Assembly (NCBI GenBank): GCA_900316985.1
Contig: ONFE01000015.1
Span: 1 to 64,000 of the forward strand
Origin: an uncultured Prevotellaceae bacterium
GTDB taxonomy: Bacteria; Bacteroidota; Bacteroidia; Bacteroidales; Bacteroidaceae
Reading direction: 5' to 3'
Length of the DNA: 64,000 nt
The notes below the pieces were generated by a model. It did not search any database, was not told where the DNA came from, and saw nothing but the letters and a program-made list of their open reading frames with translations. Positions 1 through 8,185 of this stretch are shown here, in pieces; position 1 is the stretch's first letter; each line of letters begins with the position of its first letter. Position numbers and translations under genes: made by a program.

Positions 1-896
1 ATGTCCTCGTAGGTGCAGTCCATATATTTCCCCTCGTTCATCTTCACGTTGTTGTGACGCTTTTGCTGTTTTTGACGTGCTGCAAAGGTGGAGTCTTTCT
101 TCATCTTTTGCTCTACGATATGCTGCCGTTTCTGCATCTCTTCGGCCACGACACCCTGCTCTTGGAAGAGATAGCAACCAAAGAGAATGGCCGTAGGGAA
201 AGCGAATGTGAAAAGCAGATTGCGCCAATGCCATGCCTTGCACCCGTTGACGAACCAGTCAGCTAGGAATATCTTCACACCGTTGGTGAGCGTCACACCG
301 GATGCGATGAAATAATAAAGAGCCACTTTCCATCCTTTCATGAGCCGTTCTTTCTGAAGGTCTCGTCCTGCCACATACAACGTAAGTGTGAGGATAAACA
401 TGGAAATGGCAAAATGGTCAGGCACGATGGATGTCAGCGTGATATAGGCAAATGAATAGAGGAATATGGAGAGCAGGGTGGCATCCGTGCGCCGTAGTTC
501 AATCACATCACGGAGAATACGGCGTACAAACAGGAAACTGTAGAACATCAGCAGAATCAGGAAGAATGCCACGATGAAAATAGCGCAGTTGTGTCCTGTG
601 ATGCCCATCAGCCATTCATTGAGTTGTGACAGAGGCCATAGCATCAGCGACAGTAGGGGGTGGCGGTAGGGTACGAACAGCGGGCGCCAATGTGACAAAA
701 TGATATAACTGTAACAATCGAAACCCGAAACAATGTAATGGTTCCAGAAAAGGCTCCAATAGCCCAGCTTCCCACAACGGGTGAACAGTTCAAAATGATT
801 ACCGGCAACGGCCAGCACGTTGAGTGCCACTAAGAAAACAAGGACGATGGCAGCAACAACCCTTTCCTCACGTTTTATTCTAAACACTCCCAACAT
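1..896 (-). CDS. Polytopic membrane protein, 3' end outside window
   Basis: Reading the minus strand from the ATG at 896 gives an open frame of 298 codons that runs off the window start. The protein begins MLGVFRIKREERVVAA, has several long hydrophobic segments, and then a Lys/Gln-rich soluble stretch near the edge. It is clearly paralogous to the next gene upstream. Both share an RRILR segment followed by an IxLxRTD motif, an SxVPDHF motif, and the string TNGVKIFL (NNGIKIFL in the paralogue). It starts only three bases after the stop of that paralogue, so the two are probably co-translated. The layout, with many membrane spans and conserved charged loops, resembles GT-C type lipid-linked-sugar glycosyltransferases. 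I believe the family is DUF6080 but cannot confirm it. The function is inferred only. Confidence 0.75.
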   Translation of the reverse strand, partial: MLGVFRIKREERVVAAIVLVFLVALNVLAVAGNHFELFTRCGKLGYWSLFWNHYIVSGFDCYSYIILSHWRPLFVPYRHPLLSLMLWPLSQLNEWLMGITGHNCAIFIVAFFLILLMFYSFLFVRRILRDVIELRRTDATLLSIFLYSFAYITLTSIVPDHFAISMFILTLTLYVAGRDLQKERLMKGWKVALYYFIASGVTLTNGVKIFLADWFVNGCKAWHWRNLLFTFAFPTAILFGCYLFQEQGVVAEEMQKRQHIVEQKMKKDSTFAARQKQQKRHNNVKMNEGKYMDCTYED

Positions 897-899
897 CGG

Positions 900-2345
900 C
901 TACCACCATAAAAATTGTACATAAAGCGCAAGGTTCCAGATCAGCAGGAACAGGACGAGACATACTCCCAGACACCTCACAATACGGAGGGGAGCATTAT
1001 GTTCTTGCTCTTCTAGCTTTTTAAACAGATAGCCAATCGCAATGGGGATGACGAACACCCAATGGGCTGCCATGATATACACCTCATTAATGCCAAAGCC
1101 TAGACCGATATGTAAAGCCATATCAAAGAGGAATCCTGCCAGGGCCATCCATAGGAAACGCTCGCGGCGACCCTCACAGATGCCCCAAAGGAAGAGCCCT
1201 ACCAGTAAGGCTTCCACGATGTAATTGAGCCAATAGTTGTATCGGATGATTACAGGACGGCTTCGAAGTGTGTCGCCCAACAAGTGGTCTTCGTGTATCT
1301 GTAACGATTCGCCGAAAAGATTCTCCACCATCGAGTCCCAGCGTGGCGTGGAGATGTCGGTCCAGCGCGAGAATTCTCCCTTGGCAATAGGCTTGCCGGT
1401 ATGTTGGTTCCAGGGCTTCTTGTGGTCAGCACGGTATTTTGCCCACATCCTTTTCTTCATCTCAGCCTTGAATGCTTTCTCCAGCGTGGCCGAGTCCTTG
1501 ATGCCCACGGTATCCTTGAATGCCTTATAGGCAGCAGCCTTCTGCTGTTTGTCTTTCTTCTCCTTGATTTCTTTTCGGGCCATCTCTTTCGGCCATACGA
1601 AAGTCTTGTACTCCCAACGGGCAAAGCCCCACATGGCCAGTGCCGGAACGATAACGGCCAGCAGCAGGTATTTGGGGCGGAAGAACCGTTTGCCGTTCAC
1701 GAAGAAGGCATCGAGGAATATCTTGATGCCATTGTTGAGCGAGATACCGGCTGTAAAGAAGAACAGCAGTATGGTCTGGAGGATGTTCAGCGTACGCCCT
1801 TTCTGCATACATTTGCCCGAGAGGTAGAGGGCACAGATCAGCAACATCATGGAGGGCCCGAAATGGTCAGGTACGGAGAGGCTTATCATCACATAGCCGA
1901 ACGAGAACAGCGAGGCTGAGAGCAACGTGCTGTCCGTGCGGTTCAACTGGATGATTTCCCGCAGGATGCGGTAGAGGAATACAAAACTGTAAACGGTGCA
2001 GAAGATGAGAAGGACGGCACAGATAAATTGCACGCAGTTCACACCGAAAAGAGCCGTCAGCCCTTGGTTGAGCAGATAGAAAGGCCATACGAAGAAAGCC
2101 AGCAGCGGATGGCGATAGACATTATAGCCCGTCTGCCAATCCGTGATGATGGCATAGGTGATGGGATCGAAGCCTGATACCTGGAAATGCCTGATGAAGA
2201 GTTGCCAGTGGTCATGGCTCACAGGCATGAACTTATCTGCATAGGTCCATACCACGAGTCCGTTTAGCAGCACCGAGAACAGCAATGCCACCAATGCAGC
2301 CCAACGTTCCTCTGCCTTTATCTTGAATATCCGGAAATATCGCAT
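900..2345 (-). CDS. Polytopic membrane protein (DUF6080-like, possible GT-C enzyme)
   Basis: This is an integral membrane protein of about 481 residues. The ATG at 2345 is chosen over an in-frame TTG three bases earlier. Repeated hydrophobic segments cover the first 250 residues. A strongly basic soluble insert at roughly 260-330 is rich in Lys/Glu, and further membrane spans fill the C-terminal 120 residues. Conserved-looking loop residues include the SVPDHFGPS motif and NNGIKIFLDAF. The downstream gene is a paralogue. The upstream HAD phosphatase and UbiA prenyltransferase suggest a polyprenyl-phosphate sugar pathway in which this protein could be the transferase. No catalytic residue can be assigned with certainty, and the DUF6080 assignment comes from memory of the family's appearance. 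Confidence 0.8.
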   Translation of the reverse strand: MRYFRIFKIKAEERWAALVALLFSVLLNGLVVWTYADKFMPVSHDHWQLFIRHFQVSGFDPITYAIITDWQTGYNVYRHPLLAFFVWPFYLLNQGLTALFGVNCVQFICAVLLIFCTVYSFVFLYRILREIIQLNRTDSTLLSASLFSFGYVMISLSVPDHFGPSMMLLICALYLSGKCMQKGRTLNILQTILLFFFTAGISLNNGIKIFLDAFFVNGKRFFRPKYLLLAVIVPALAMWGFARWEYKTFVWPKEMARKEIKEKKDKQQKAAAYKAFKDTVGIKDSATLEKAFKAEMKKRMWAKYRADHKKPWNQHTGKPIAKGEFSRWTDISTPRWDSMVENLFGESLQIHEDHLLGDTLRSRPVIIRYNYWLNYIVEALLVGLFLWGICEGRRERFLWMALAGFLFDMALHIGLGFGINEVYIMAAHWVFVIPIAIGYLFKKLEEQEHNAPLRIVRCLGVCLVLFLLIWNLALYVQFLWW

Positions 2346-2371
2346 CAACTTTTATCTTGAATCTTGAAACT

Positions 2372-2977
2372 CTAAAACTCCCTATAGTGCCCTTCATCGG
2401 CAAAGTCGAGTAGCGCGTGGTCACCACGACTGTCACCATATGCCACGAGTTTGTATTCTTTCCTGTCGGGATATTGCTCCAGCATCCTACGCACCTTTTC
2501 TTCCCCATAGCAGTTCTTGGTAAGGAAACGTCCTGTCAGTTTTCCGTCCACCACCTGTATCTTTGTGCCGATGATAGAGACCCCCACCAAACCTCCCCGA
2601 GGGGAGGCTATGCTTCTGAAGAACGGCTCCACCCAATTTTCTATTGAGGCTGAGATGATGATCACCTGATCACCATCCATCACCGCCTTGTTCACGGCAA
2701 CCATTCCCTTCTTACGGAGCAATGAAGCCTTTTCCTTGGCAAACTTCTCGCAGTATTCATTGAATTTCTCCAAGGTCATTCCTCCGAAGAAATATTGGAA
2801 AATAATGCGCTTCGTCTTCCAGTTGGGCATGATGCCCAGCTTCATCATAATTAGCAGATGAAGATGCTTCAGGAACCCGATGAGGAATTCCTTGTTGCCT
2901 TTCACATAGCGGATAAACTCTATCAGCGTGTCGCGCCTGGTGAGTGTTCCGTCAAAATCGAAAGCATGTATGGTCAT
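2372..2977 (-). CDS. HAD-superfamily phosphatase (PSPase-like)
   Basis: The protein opens MTIHAFDFDGTLTRRD, which is HAD motif I (DxDGT) with its nucleophile Asp. Motif II is the IISAS segment near residue 95, and a late YGDSRGDHALLDFAD stretch supplies the Mg-binding acidic residues. The length, about 201 residues, fits the PSPase-like HAD-IB family. The start at 2977 gives an ATGA overlap with the end of the upstream UbiA gene, so the two are translationally coupled. UbiA-HAD pairs are known in polyprenyl-phosphoribose and arabinose donor synthesis, where a phosphatase removes the 5-phosphate; that role is inferred here. Residues about 123-133 (ASPRGGLVGV region) are encoded by a GC-rich palindromic repeat that recurs elsewhere in the window. 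Confidence 0.85.
   Translation of the reverse strand: MTIHAFDFDGTLTRRDTLIEFIRYVKGNKEFLIGFLKHLHLLIMMKLGIMPNWKTKRIIFQYFFGGMTLEKFNEYCEKFAKEKASLLRKKGMVAVNKAVMDGDQVIIISASIENWVEPFFRSIASPRGGLVGVSIIGTKIQVVDGKLTGRFLTKNCYGEEKVRRMLEQYPDRKEYKLVAYGDSRGDHALLDFADEGHYREF
2580..2610. repeat. GC-rich palindromic repeat inside HAD gene
   Basis: The core palindrome CCTCCCCGAGGGGAGG is preceded by ACCCCCACCAAA. The same unit occurs at 5461 and 58720. It lies in frame within the coding sequence. Confidence 0.8.
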
Positions 2978-3882
2978 AGGAAATAAATGATTAATAAGAA
3001 CGTGAGCGCCCAAAGCACCACTACCACCTGCGTGAACCTGTCTTGCAGCATCATCTTCGTCGGGTCACCGCTCTTCTTGTCCACCACCGTAATCTGGATA
3101 TAGCGTAGTAGTCCAAGCAGCACGTAAGCCGTTGTCAGGTACAGATAATCCGTATGCACACGGGCCACCACTTCGGGTGATATCGTGTACATGATATAGC
3201 ACACCAGCGTCACCGAGGCCGTAATCGTGATGGCCTGGTTGATGAATGTCAGGTTGTAGCGGATGGTATTCTTCCGGGGTGCCTCTCCCGTAGCCTCCAT
3301 CCGGATGACGTCGTCGCGTCGTTTGGCAAACGAGAGGAACAGCGTCAACAGGAAAGTCATCATTACAATCCACTTACTGAGCACAATCCCCGTGGCAAAT
3401 CCGCCGGCCAACAATCTGAGTACGAAGCCGAAGGCTATCACGCAGACGTCCACGATGGCATACTGTTTCAGTTTGGCGCAATAGGCCAGATTCAGCAGAA
3501 AATAAAAGAGTATGATTCCTAATACGGAAAGAAATGAATCTTGAAACCTGAAACCTGAAACCTGAAACTGGAAACCTAAAGTCAGTGTCAGCAGCGAAAG
3601 CACCACCATCAGCGCCATCAGTCCGTAGGCTGCCTTCATCGAAATGGCTCCCGAGGCAATGGGCCTTTTGCACTTCACGGGATGACGGCGGTCAGCTTCT
3701 ACATCAATAATGTCGTTGAAGCAATACACCGCCGAGGCAATGAAACAGAAGGCGAGGAAAGCTACCAATGAGGCAAAGACCGTTGCCCCATCTGTCAATG
3801 CCCCTCCGAAAAACATCGGCACCAGGACAAACACATTCTTCAGCCATTGTTTCGGCCGTATCAGCCGCAGGATATCCTTCAT
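2974..3882 (-). CDS. UbiA-family prenyltransferase (polyprenyl-phosphate phosphoribosyltransferase-like)
   Basis: This inner-membrane enzyme begins MKDILRLIRPKQWLKN at 3882, the usual start of decaprenyl-phosphate phosphoribosyltransferase-like proteins. The longer frame upstream is not needed. The first Asp-rich motif, NDIIDVEADRRHP (NDxxDxxxD), lies near residue 57. The second conserved region reads LKQYAIVDVCVIAFGFVLR. The family transfers a phosphoribosyl or prenyl group between a soluble substrate and a polyprenyl phosphate. The stop overlaps the HAD phosphatase start by ATGA. Residues about 101-116 (FQVSGFRFQ) are encoded by a tandem GAAACCT repeat and look like an insertion into a loop. 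A TATCTTTG element lies only five bases before the ATG, so the transcript could be nearly leaderless. Confidence 0.85.
   Translation of the reverse strand: MKDILRLIRPKQWLKNVFVLVPMFFGGALTDGATVFASLVAFLAFCFIASAVYCFNDIIDVEADRRHPVKCKRPIASGAISMKAAYGLMALMVVLSLLTLTLGFQFQVSGFRFQDSFLSVLGIILFYFLLNLAYCAKLKQYAIVDVCVIAFGFVLRLLAGGFATGIVLSKWIVMMTFLLTLFLSFAKRRDDVIRMEATGEAPRKNTIRYNLTFINQAITITASVTLVCYIMYTISPEVVARVHTDYLYLTTAYVLLGLLRYIQITVVDKKSGDPTKMMLQDRFTQVVVVLWALTFLLIIYFL
3535..3580. repeat. Tandem GAAACCT word repeat inside UbiA gene
   Basis: Successive copies of TTGAAACC, TGAAACC and TGGAAACC form a run of 7-8 bp words. The same words recur in nadD (about 8370-8388) and between the HAD gene and its downstream neighbour (2352-2375). 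Confidence 0.8.
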
Positions 3883-3887
3883 GGATG

Positions 3888-3895
3888 CAAAGATA
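3888..3895 (-). promoter_or_regulatory. -7 element for the UbiA operon
   Basis: TATCTTTG matches the Bacteroidetes TAnnTTTG consensus on the minus strand and lies five bases upstream of the UbiA ATG. No good TTTG is seen at the -33 position, so this is moderate evidence. Confidence 0.45.
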
Positions 3896-4011
3896 GCATA
3901 AAAAAATGACATGGTGAAGAGATTAGCCACTTATTTTTAAGTTTCAGTTGCTTCAAAAACTATTCGCCTCTCTGCTTACCACCCTGAAACGCAGCATTTT
4001 ACGATGAAGGG

Positions 4012-5076
4012 TTACTTTTTCAGCGGCTTGATGAGCAGGGAGACCAGTTTGCTGAGCAGCCAGGCTAGGGGGATGCTGATGACGAGCATCAGCAGGAAAG
4101 TGGGCCAGTAACCTAAGTGGTAGGGCTTGATGTATTTCAGCACAAACTGAATGTGGATGAGATAGATTTCCAAGGAGATGCCTCCCACGAAGGTGAAGCT
4201 ACGGAGTATCCATTTCGGGGCATGGTCGAAAAACTTGCACATCAGGAACATACCGCTAACGGCCAATGGGATATAGACCATGCGTTCGGTGGCTGGGGGA
4301 AAGGCTCCATGGCGATGGCCTTCCACATAGACACAGTACCAGAGGGAGAGGATGAAAATAAGTGAAGAGAGAAGAGTGAAAGGCAACGGGTAGGCGAGCT
4401 CTGCTCGGGAATGGAGTGAAGAATCCTTCCCTCTTGAGGCGGAATTGAGGGTGGCTTTCACCAACTCTCCCGCATTGATGCCTAAGAGGAATACGGGGAT
4501 GCGGCTCCAGAAGATTTCCACATGACCGACGGCTTTCCAGAGCGGGGGCCAGTCGCGTACCAGGAAATACCATACAATCATTAATATGGGTAGCCACCGC
4601 CAAATGCGATTGCGCTGGATGAGGTGCATGTAGAAGGGGGCGATGAGATAAAGGGCCATAATGGCGGGAACGAACCAGAAGGTCAGGTCGTCGATGCGCC
4701 AGAAACTCCAACCCACCAGAATGTTGGCAATCAGGTGGAAGATGTTGGGGCTGTAACCACCACCACTGGGCCAGTATTGCGGGATATAGTAGAGGCAGGC
4801 AATAATGAGCCATGCGGGATAGAGGCGCAGGAAGCGGCGGTAGTAGAAATTGAGAAAATGGGATAATGAGAAATAGAGAGATTCTTCATTCTTCGTCCAT
4901 GAAAACCATAGGCCGATACCACTGAGGAAAAGAAACATATCCACTCCGTTGTTGCCACAACGCATCAGTCCATAAAACAGGTCTTTGCTAGGCAATGGAA
5001 CATGGAAGAGCATTACGATAATCATCGCAAAGCCCATCAACGGTGCGCGGTATCGACTGAGATTGTTCCAGTTCAT
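4012..5076 (-). CDS. Membrane acyltransferase (Acyltransferase_3 family)
   Basis: This polytopic O-acyltransferase has the typical start MNWNNLSRYRAPLMGFAMIIV at 5076. The family's conserved His occurs as MLFHVP, followed by the GNNGVDMFLFLSGIGLW motif. Such enzymes transfer acetyl or similar groups to envelope glycans or lipids. The frame extends upstream to 5214, but that part overlaps the neighbouring acyltransferase gene and resembles no family N-terminus. The gene contains a short palindrome-bearing segment (4386-4413) that recurs in the rplM leader, and GA-rich word repeats near 4354-4384 and 4851-4893. It follows a second acyltransferase in the same direction. The exact acceptor is unknown. 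Confidence 0.85.
   Translation of the reverse strand: MNWNNLSRYRAPLMGFAMIIVMLFHVPLPSKDLFYGLMRCGNNGVDMFLFLSGIGLWFSWTKNEESLYFSLSHFLNFYYRRFLRLYPAWLIIACLYYIPQYWPSGGGYSPNIFHLIANILVGWSFWRIDDLTFWFVPAIMALYLIAPFYMHLIQRNRIWRWLPILMIVWYFLVRDWPPLWKAVGHVEIFWSRIPVFLLGINAGELVKATLNSASRGKDSSLHSRAELAYPLPFTLLSSLIFILSLWYCVYVEGHRHGAFPPATERMVYIPLAVSGMFLMCKFFDHAPKWILRSFTFVGGISLEIYLIHIQFVLKYIKPYHLGYWPTFLLMLVISIPLAWLLSKLVSLLIKPLKK
4386..4413. repeat. Repeat shared with the rplM leader
   Basis: A 28-bp segment containing ACGGGTAGGCGAGC and TGCTCGGGAATG, here inside an acyltransferase gene. It is almost identical to 18470-18496 (two bases fewer in the loop). The core can fold as a CGAGC/GCTCG hairpin. Confidence 0.75.
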
Positions 5077-5128
5077 AGGAAAAGAGTCCCATCCAGGTCC
5101 TTCCTGTTTAGGGAGGGAGTTGGGGAGG

Positions 5129-6238
5129 TTATGGTTTAGGGATGTAACGTAGAATCCATTTAAGTAGCATGGCCAGGGCCACAGACGAGAGAAGATAGAT
5201 GAAGATACCGCCATAGATGTCGATGCGACGGTAATGGCTGATGATGAGTTCGCGTGCTATTGGGTGCATTACAAACAACATGGCCGAGATGCTGCCGAGC
5301 CAATTTAGAGGAGAGAGAAGAGAGGAAAGGGGAGAGAGGAACCCCTTACAGGCTGAGAGGAGTTTTACGGTGGCAATGGCTCCTGTTGCTATAAAAGCGG
5401 GAACGATGAGCCATGTCCAGAAATACATGCCTCCGAAGAGCACGAAAAGGGCGGAAATCAACCCCCACCAAACCTCCCCGAGGGGAGGCTTACTGTTGCT
5501 CTCCCCCTCGGGGGAGTTGGAGAGGGGTTCTCTCCTTGCTACCCAGATGCCCATACAGAAGGGTAGTAATCCGCCGATGAAATTGTAGCGGATGTAGTTG
5601 AGCCAGTCTTGCTGGTTACCGAAACAAGCCTCCAACAGGATGGAACCTACGGCGAATGCTATTAGCAGACGGTTTTGGCGCCAACGATGAAACACTAATA
5701 TATATAATGTGTATAGTTGCAGCATCAGCCCGAAATACCAATAAGGTCCGGGCTTGATGATATGGTCAGGATCGAAATAGAAAAAGTTGATGGTCATCGT
5801 GAGCTGCGTGAGTATATGGTCCCACGAATAGACCTGTGCCCCATCGCTATGACGGAGCAGATAGATGCCGATAAACACCAGATAGCCGATGAACATCAGA
5901 CGGAAAAGCTTGAGGAAATGCTTTTTGATGAAAGCCCAGGCCAAACCGTCCCCCCCTGGAGCGGCTTCATATTTCTTTACCAGTCCGTAGCCACTGATGA
6001 AAAGGAATACGGGTACGCCATAGTGGCCCAAGAAGGAGAAGAAATGGATGAACAGGTCGCTGTCGAAGGAGAAGAGCTTGTCGAAAAACTGCATAGGGCG
6101 CGCTGGGTCGAACTTATACTCGTTTTCCTTTACGGCGAAGCCAAGGAAATGGCAATAATTGTGCAGGATAATCCCGAGTATGGCAATGCCGCGCAATGCC
6201 GCTGATTCCGTGCGGCTCAACAATTCCCCATTTTTCAT
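5129..6238 (-). CDS. Membrane acyltransferase (Acyltransferase_3 family)
   Basis: This is a 369-residue polytopic acyltransferase. It starts MKNGELLSRTESAALRG, with the conserved His in ILHNYCHFLG and the SFLGHYGVPVFLFISGYGL motif near residue 87. The ATG overlaps the stop of the upstream EptA-like gene (ATGA), which couples the two envelope-modifying enzymes. Residues about 237-259 ([21 protein letters not shown]) are encoded by a roughly 70-bp palindromic repeat that recurs almost unchanged inside ispD. The reading frame stays open through it. A further GA-rich word repeat (5306-5340) encodes an LSPLSSLLSPL stretch. The acceptor is likely lipid A or a surface polysaccharide, by context only. 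Confidence 0.85.
   Translation of the reverse strand: MKNGELLSRTESAALRGIAILGIILHNYCHFLGFAVKENEYKFDPARPMQFFDKLFSFDSDLFIHFFSFLGHYGVPVFLFISGYGLVKKYEAAPGGDGLAWAFIKKHFLKLFRLMFIGYLVFIGIYLLRHSDGAQVYSWDHILTQLTMTINFFYFDPDHIIKPGPYWYFGLMLQLYTLYILVFHRWRQNRLLIAFAVGSILLEACFGNQQDWLNYIRYNFIGGLLPFCMGIWVARREPLSNSPEGESNSKPPLGEVWWGLISALFVLFGGMYFWTWLIVPAFIATGAIATVKLLSACKGFLSPLSSLLSPLNWLGSISAMLFVMHPIARELIISHYRRIDIYGGIFIYLLSSVALAMLLKWILRYIPKP
5461..5529. repeat. Double palindromic repeat inside acyltransferase gene
   Basis: Two units in opposite orientation, CCTCCCCGAGGGGAGG and CTCCCCCTCGGGGGAG, are separated by a short spacer and end in TTGGAGAGGGGT. The same composite occurs at 58720-58800 in ispD. Confidence 0.85.
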
Positions 6239-8100
6239 TTTCTCATTTTCTCATTGTTCCCATTTATAATATCATCGTAGTCGGCCTCATTCTTGATGAT
6301 ACGTTTGCGGGTGGCGTTATACTTGATGCTGAGCACATTGAGGTCCTGCCTATAGCTCTTGGTGTGGATACCGGCCAGATAGACCAGCGTGTGAGCCAGG
6401 GCATCAATCATAAACGGCTTGTGAAGTGCTTGTTCCACCTGCCATACTACGTCAGGATGTGCTTCTTTGTAACTTGGCGACATATAGATCCAGAAGGGAA
6501 TCTCATATTCGTACCGGGCCATGTGGGCATTGATGGCTGCCGAATGGTTGCGGCAGATGAAATGAACGTCATTGTCGTATACCTGTTCGCCGTGGTCAGG
6601 CGCATAGAGCACGATAGCCTCTTGCTGCTCAAAACGGCGGATAATCTGATCCACGATGGAATCGTTATAAAGCAAGGAGTTATCGTAATAAGCCAACCGC
6701 TGGCGCTCTTTGGGATTGAGTTTCGGACGATCATAGTCGTTGCCAGTCCAGCGCATTTTAGATTTCGGACAACGGGTGCGGTAGTCCACGTGCTGTCCTT
6801 TCAGATGGAAGATGATGAGGTTGTGGTTGGTATTCTCGGCTTTCAACCGATCATAGTCACCCAACAATCCCTCGTCGAAATAACTCAGTTTCGTATTTCG
6901 CGTGTCAAACATGGCCTTTGACAGTTCGGGATTGTTTAGGAAGAATCCGCCCGAGAAATCATAGACGGCCTCTTTTGCCTGTGGCAGGAACTGGTTGGTG
7001 AGGAAAGTGACGTGATAGCCGGCCTTGCGGAATACCTCCGGGAACAAGGGATAGTCACTCCATTCGCCGCTGTCGCCTACACAATAGAGGGAGAACAGGT
7101 GCTTGAAGACGAAACTGGTCAGGTTCCACGGTGAGATGGTGTTCGTGAAAGGATAAATCTCGCTGTTCTTGGCTCTTGCCAGTTGGCGTGGAGTTGTGGG
7201 CTTGTCATAGCCATAGAGTTGGGCGTGACTTTTGTTGTAGCTCTCGCCGATGATGAGCACAATGTTAGGACTCTTGAATGAACAGGAGTCAACATCCACA
7301 TGGTCCTCGCGCTCGATGATGGTGCCTACTTGGGTGGATGTGAGACGGTTGGCGTAAATGGAGAAAGCCAGACGATAGAGGGGTTGATAAAGCACAGCCT
7401 TGTCAGGCTTGGTCAGTTCGTGTTCTACATCGCCAATACGGTCGTAGGATATCAGGCGAGCCATTGCCTGCTTGTTTGGCCATGTAAGATACCCGCAATA
7501 GCATACCAATGCAAGGGAAGCTATGCCCATCACGATCTTGACGACAGCCTCAGCGCCCGGAGCCAGCTGAGGGCCCATCGGACGTTTGTATTCACGGTAT
7601 CGGTAAGAATGCTTGGGCTTGGTCTTCAGATACCAGAATATGCTCCATGCAATATGCACAAGGAGTAAAAGTAGAATCCATCCCGTGGCACCCGTGATGA
7701 TGTTTGGTGAGAAGAAAGTGGAGAGGAACTCAGTGGCTTCCCGTGAATTGGTTTCACCGACCAGCAGCAACATAGTCGGGGTAAGTGTGGAACCAAACTC
7801 CGTAAAGCAGAACACGTCGGCAAGCGCCACTCCATAGGCAATAACATAGAACAGCCGCTTCACCCATTTACGCACGGTCTTGGGTAAAATGGCCAGCACC
7901 ACGCAAATCAGATAAAGGTCGATGAATAGTTCCGGCCATGCCAGACTATAGGCATGAGCCCCAGGTTGGTTGGGTACTGTCGCATAGGTGCAGATGATTC
8001 CCAGCAGGAACATAAAGATAAAGAAGGCACTGTTTTTCCGGATGGGTTCGAAAAACAGTCCTAAAATGCTTACCACGATGTTGTCTTTTCGCTTTCTCAT
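6235..8100 (-). CDS. Phosphoethanolamine transferase (EptA/sulfatase-like family)
   Basis: The protein has about five N-terminal membrane segments followed by a periplasmic alkaline-phosphatase-fold domain. Visible motifs are NIVLIIGESYNKSHAQLYGY (metal-binding Glu), the STXXT-like region TISPWNLTSF where the nucleophilic Thr is expected, and APDHGEQVYD (metal-binding Asp/His). Its length of about 621 residues fits the family. These enzymes transfer phosphoethanolamine from phosphatidylethanolamine to lipid A or other glycolipids in the inner membrane. The ATG at 8100 is preferred over a GTG three bases earlier. The gene leads a minus-strand operon with two acyltransferases. A TTTG-N20-TAATTTCG promoter candidate lies just upstream. 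Confidence 0.85.
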   Translation of the reverse strand: MRKRKDNIVVSILGLFFEPIRKNSAFFIFMFLLGIICTYATVPNQPGAHAYSLAWPELFIDLYLICVVLAILPKTVRKWVKRLFYVIAYGVALADVFCFTEFGSTLTPTMLLLVGETNSREATEFLSTFFSPNIITGATGWILLLLLVHIAWSIFWYLKTKPKHSYRYREYKRPMGPQLAPGAEAVVKIVMGIASLALVCYCGYLTWPNKQAMARLISYDRIGDVEHELTKPDKAVLYQPLYRLAFSIYANRLTSTQVGTIIEREDHVDVDSCSFKSPNIVLIIGESYNKSHAQLYGYDKPTTPRQLARAKNSEIYPFTNTISPWNLTSFVFKHLFSLYCVGDSGEWSDYPLFPEVFRKAGYHVTFLTNQFLPQAKEAVYDFSGGFFLNNPELSKAMFDTRNTKLSYFDEGLLGDYDRLKAENTNHNLIIFHLKGQHVDYRTRCPKSKMRWTGNDYDRPKLNPKERQRLAYYDNSLLYNDSIVDQIIRRFEQQEAIVLYAPDHGEQVYDNDVHFICRNHSAAINAHMARYEYEIPFWIYMSPSYKEAHPDVVWQVEQALHKPFMIDALAHTLVYLAGIHTKSYRQDLNVLSIKYNATRKRIIKNEADYDDIINGNNEKMRK

Positions 8101-8121
8101 CACTTCGATAGATTTCGCTCG

Positions 8122-8153
8122 CGAAATTACGGATTATTTTCGAAATGGCCAAA
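8122..8153 (-). promoter_or_regulatory. Promoter for the EptA-like operon
   Basis: On the minus strand TTTG, 20 bases, then TAATTTCG (one mismatch to TAnnTTTG) precede the gene by about 20 bases. Confidence 0.55.
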
Positions 8154-8185
8154 CGTGTGGCCTAAAACTTTATATTTTGCATGGA

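Noticed and set aside
54-266. 70-codon plus-strand frame at the window start
   Set aside because: It overlaps a minus-strand membrane-protein gene that is paralogous to its neighbour and has a better case.
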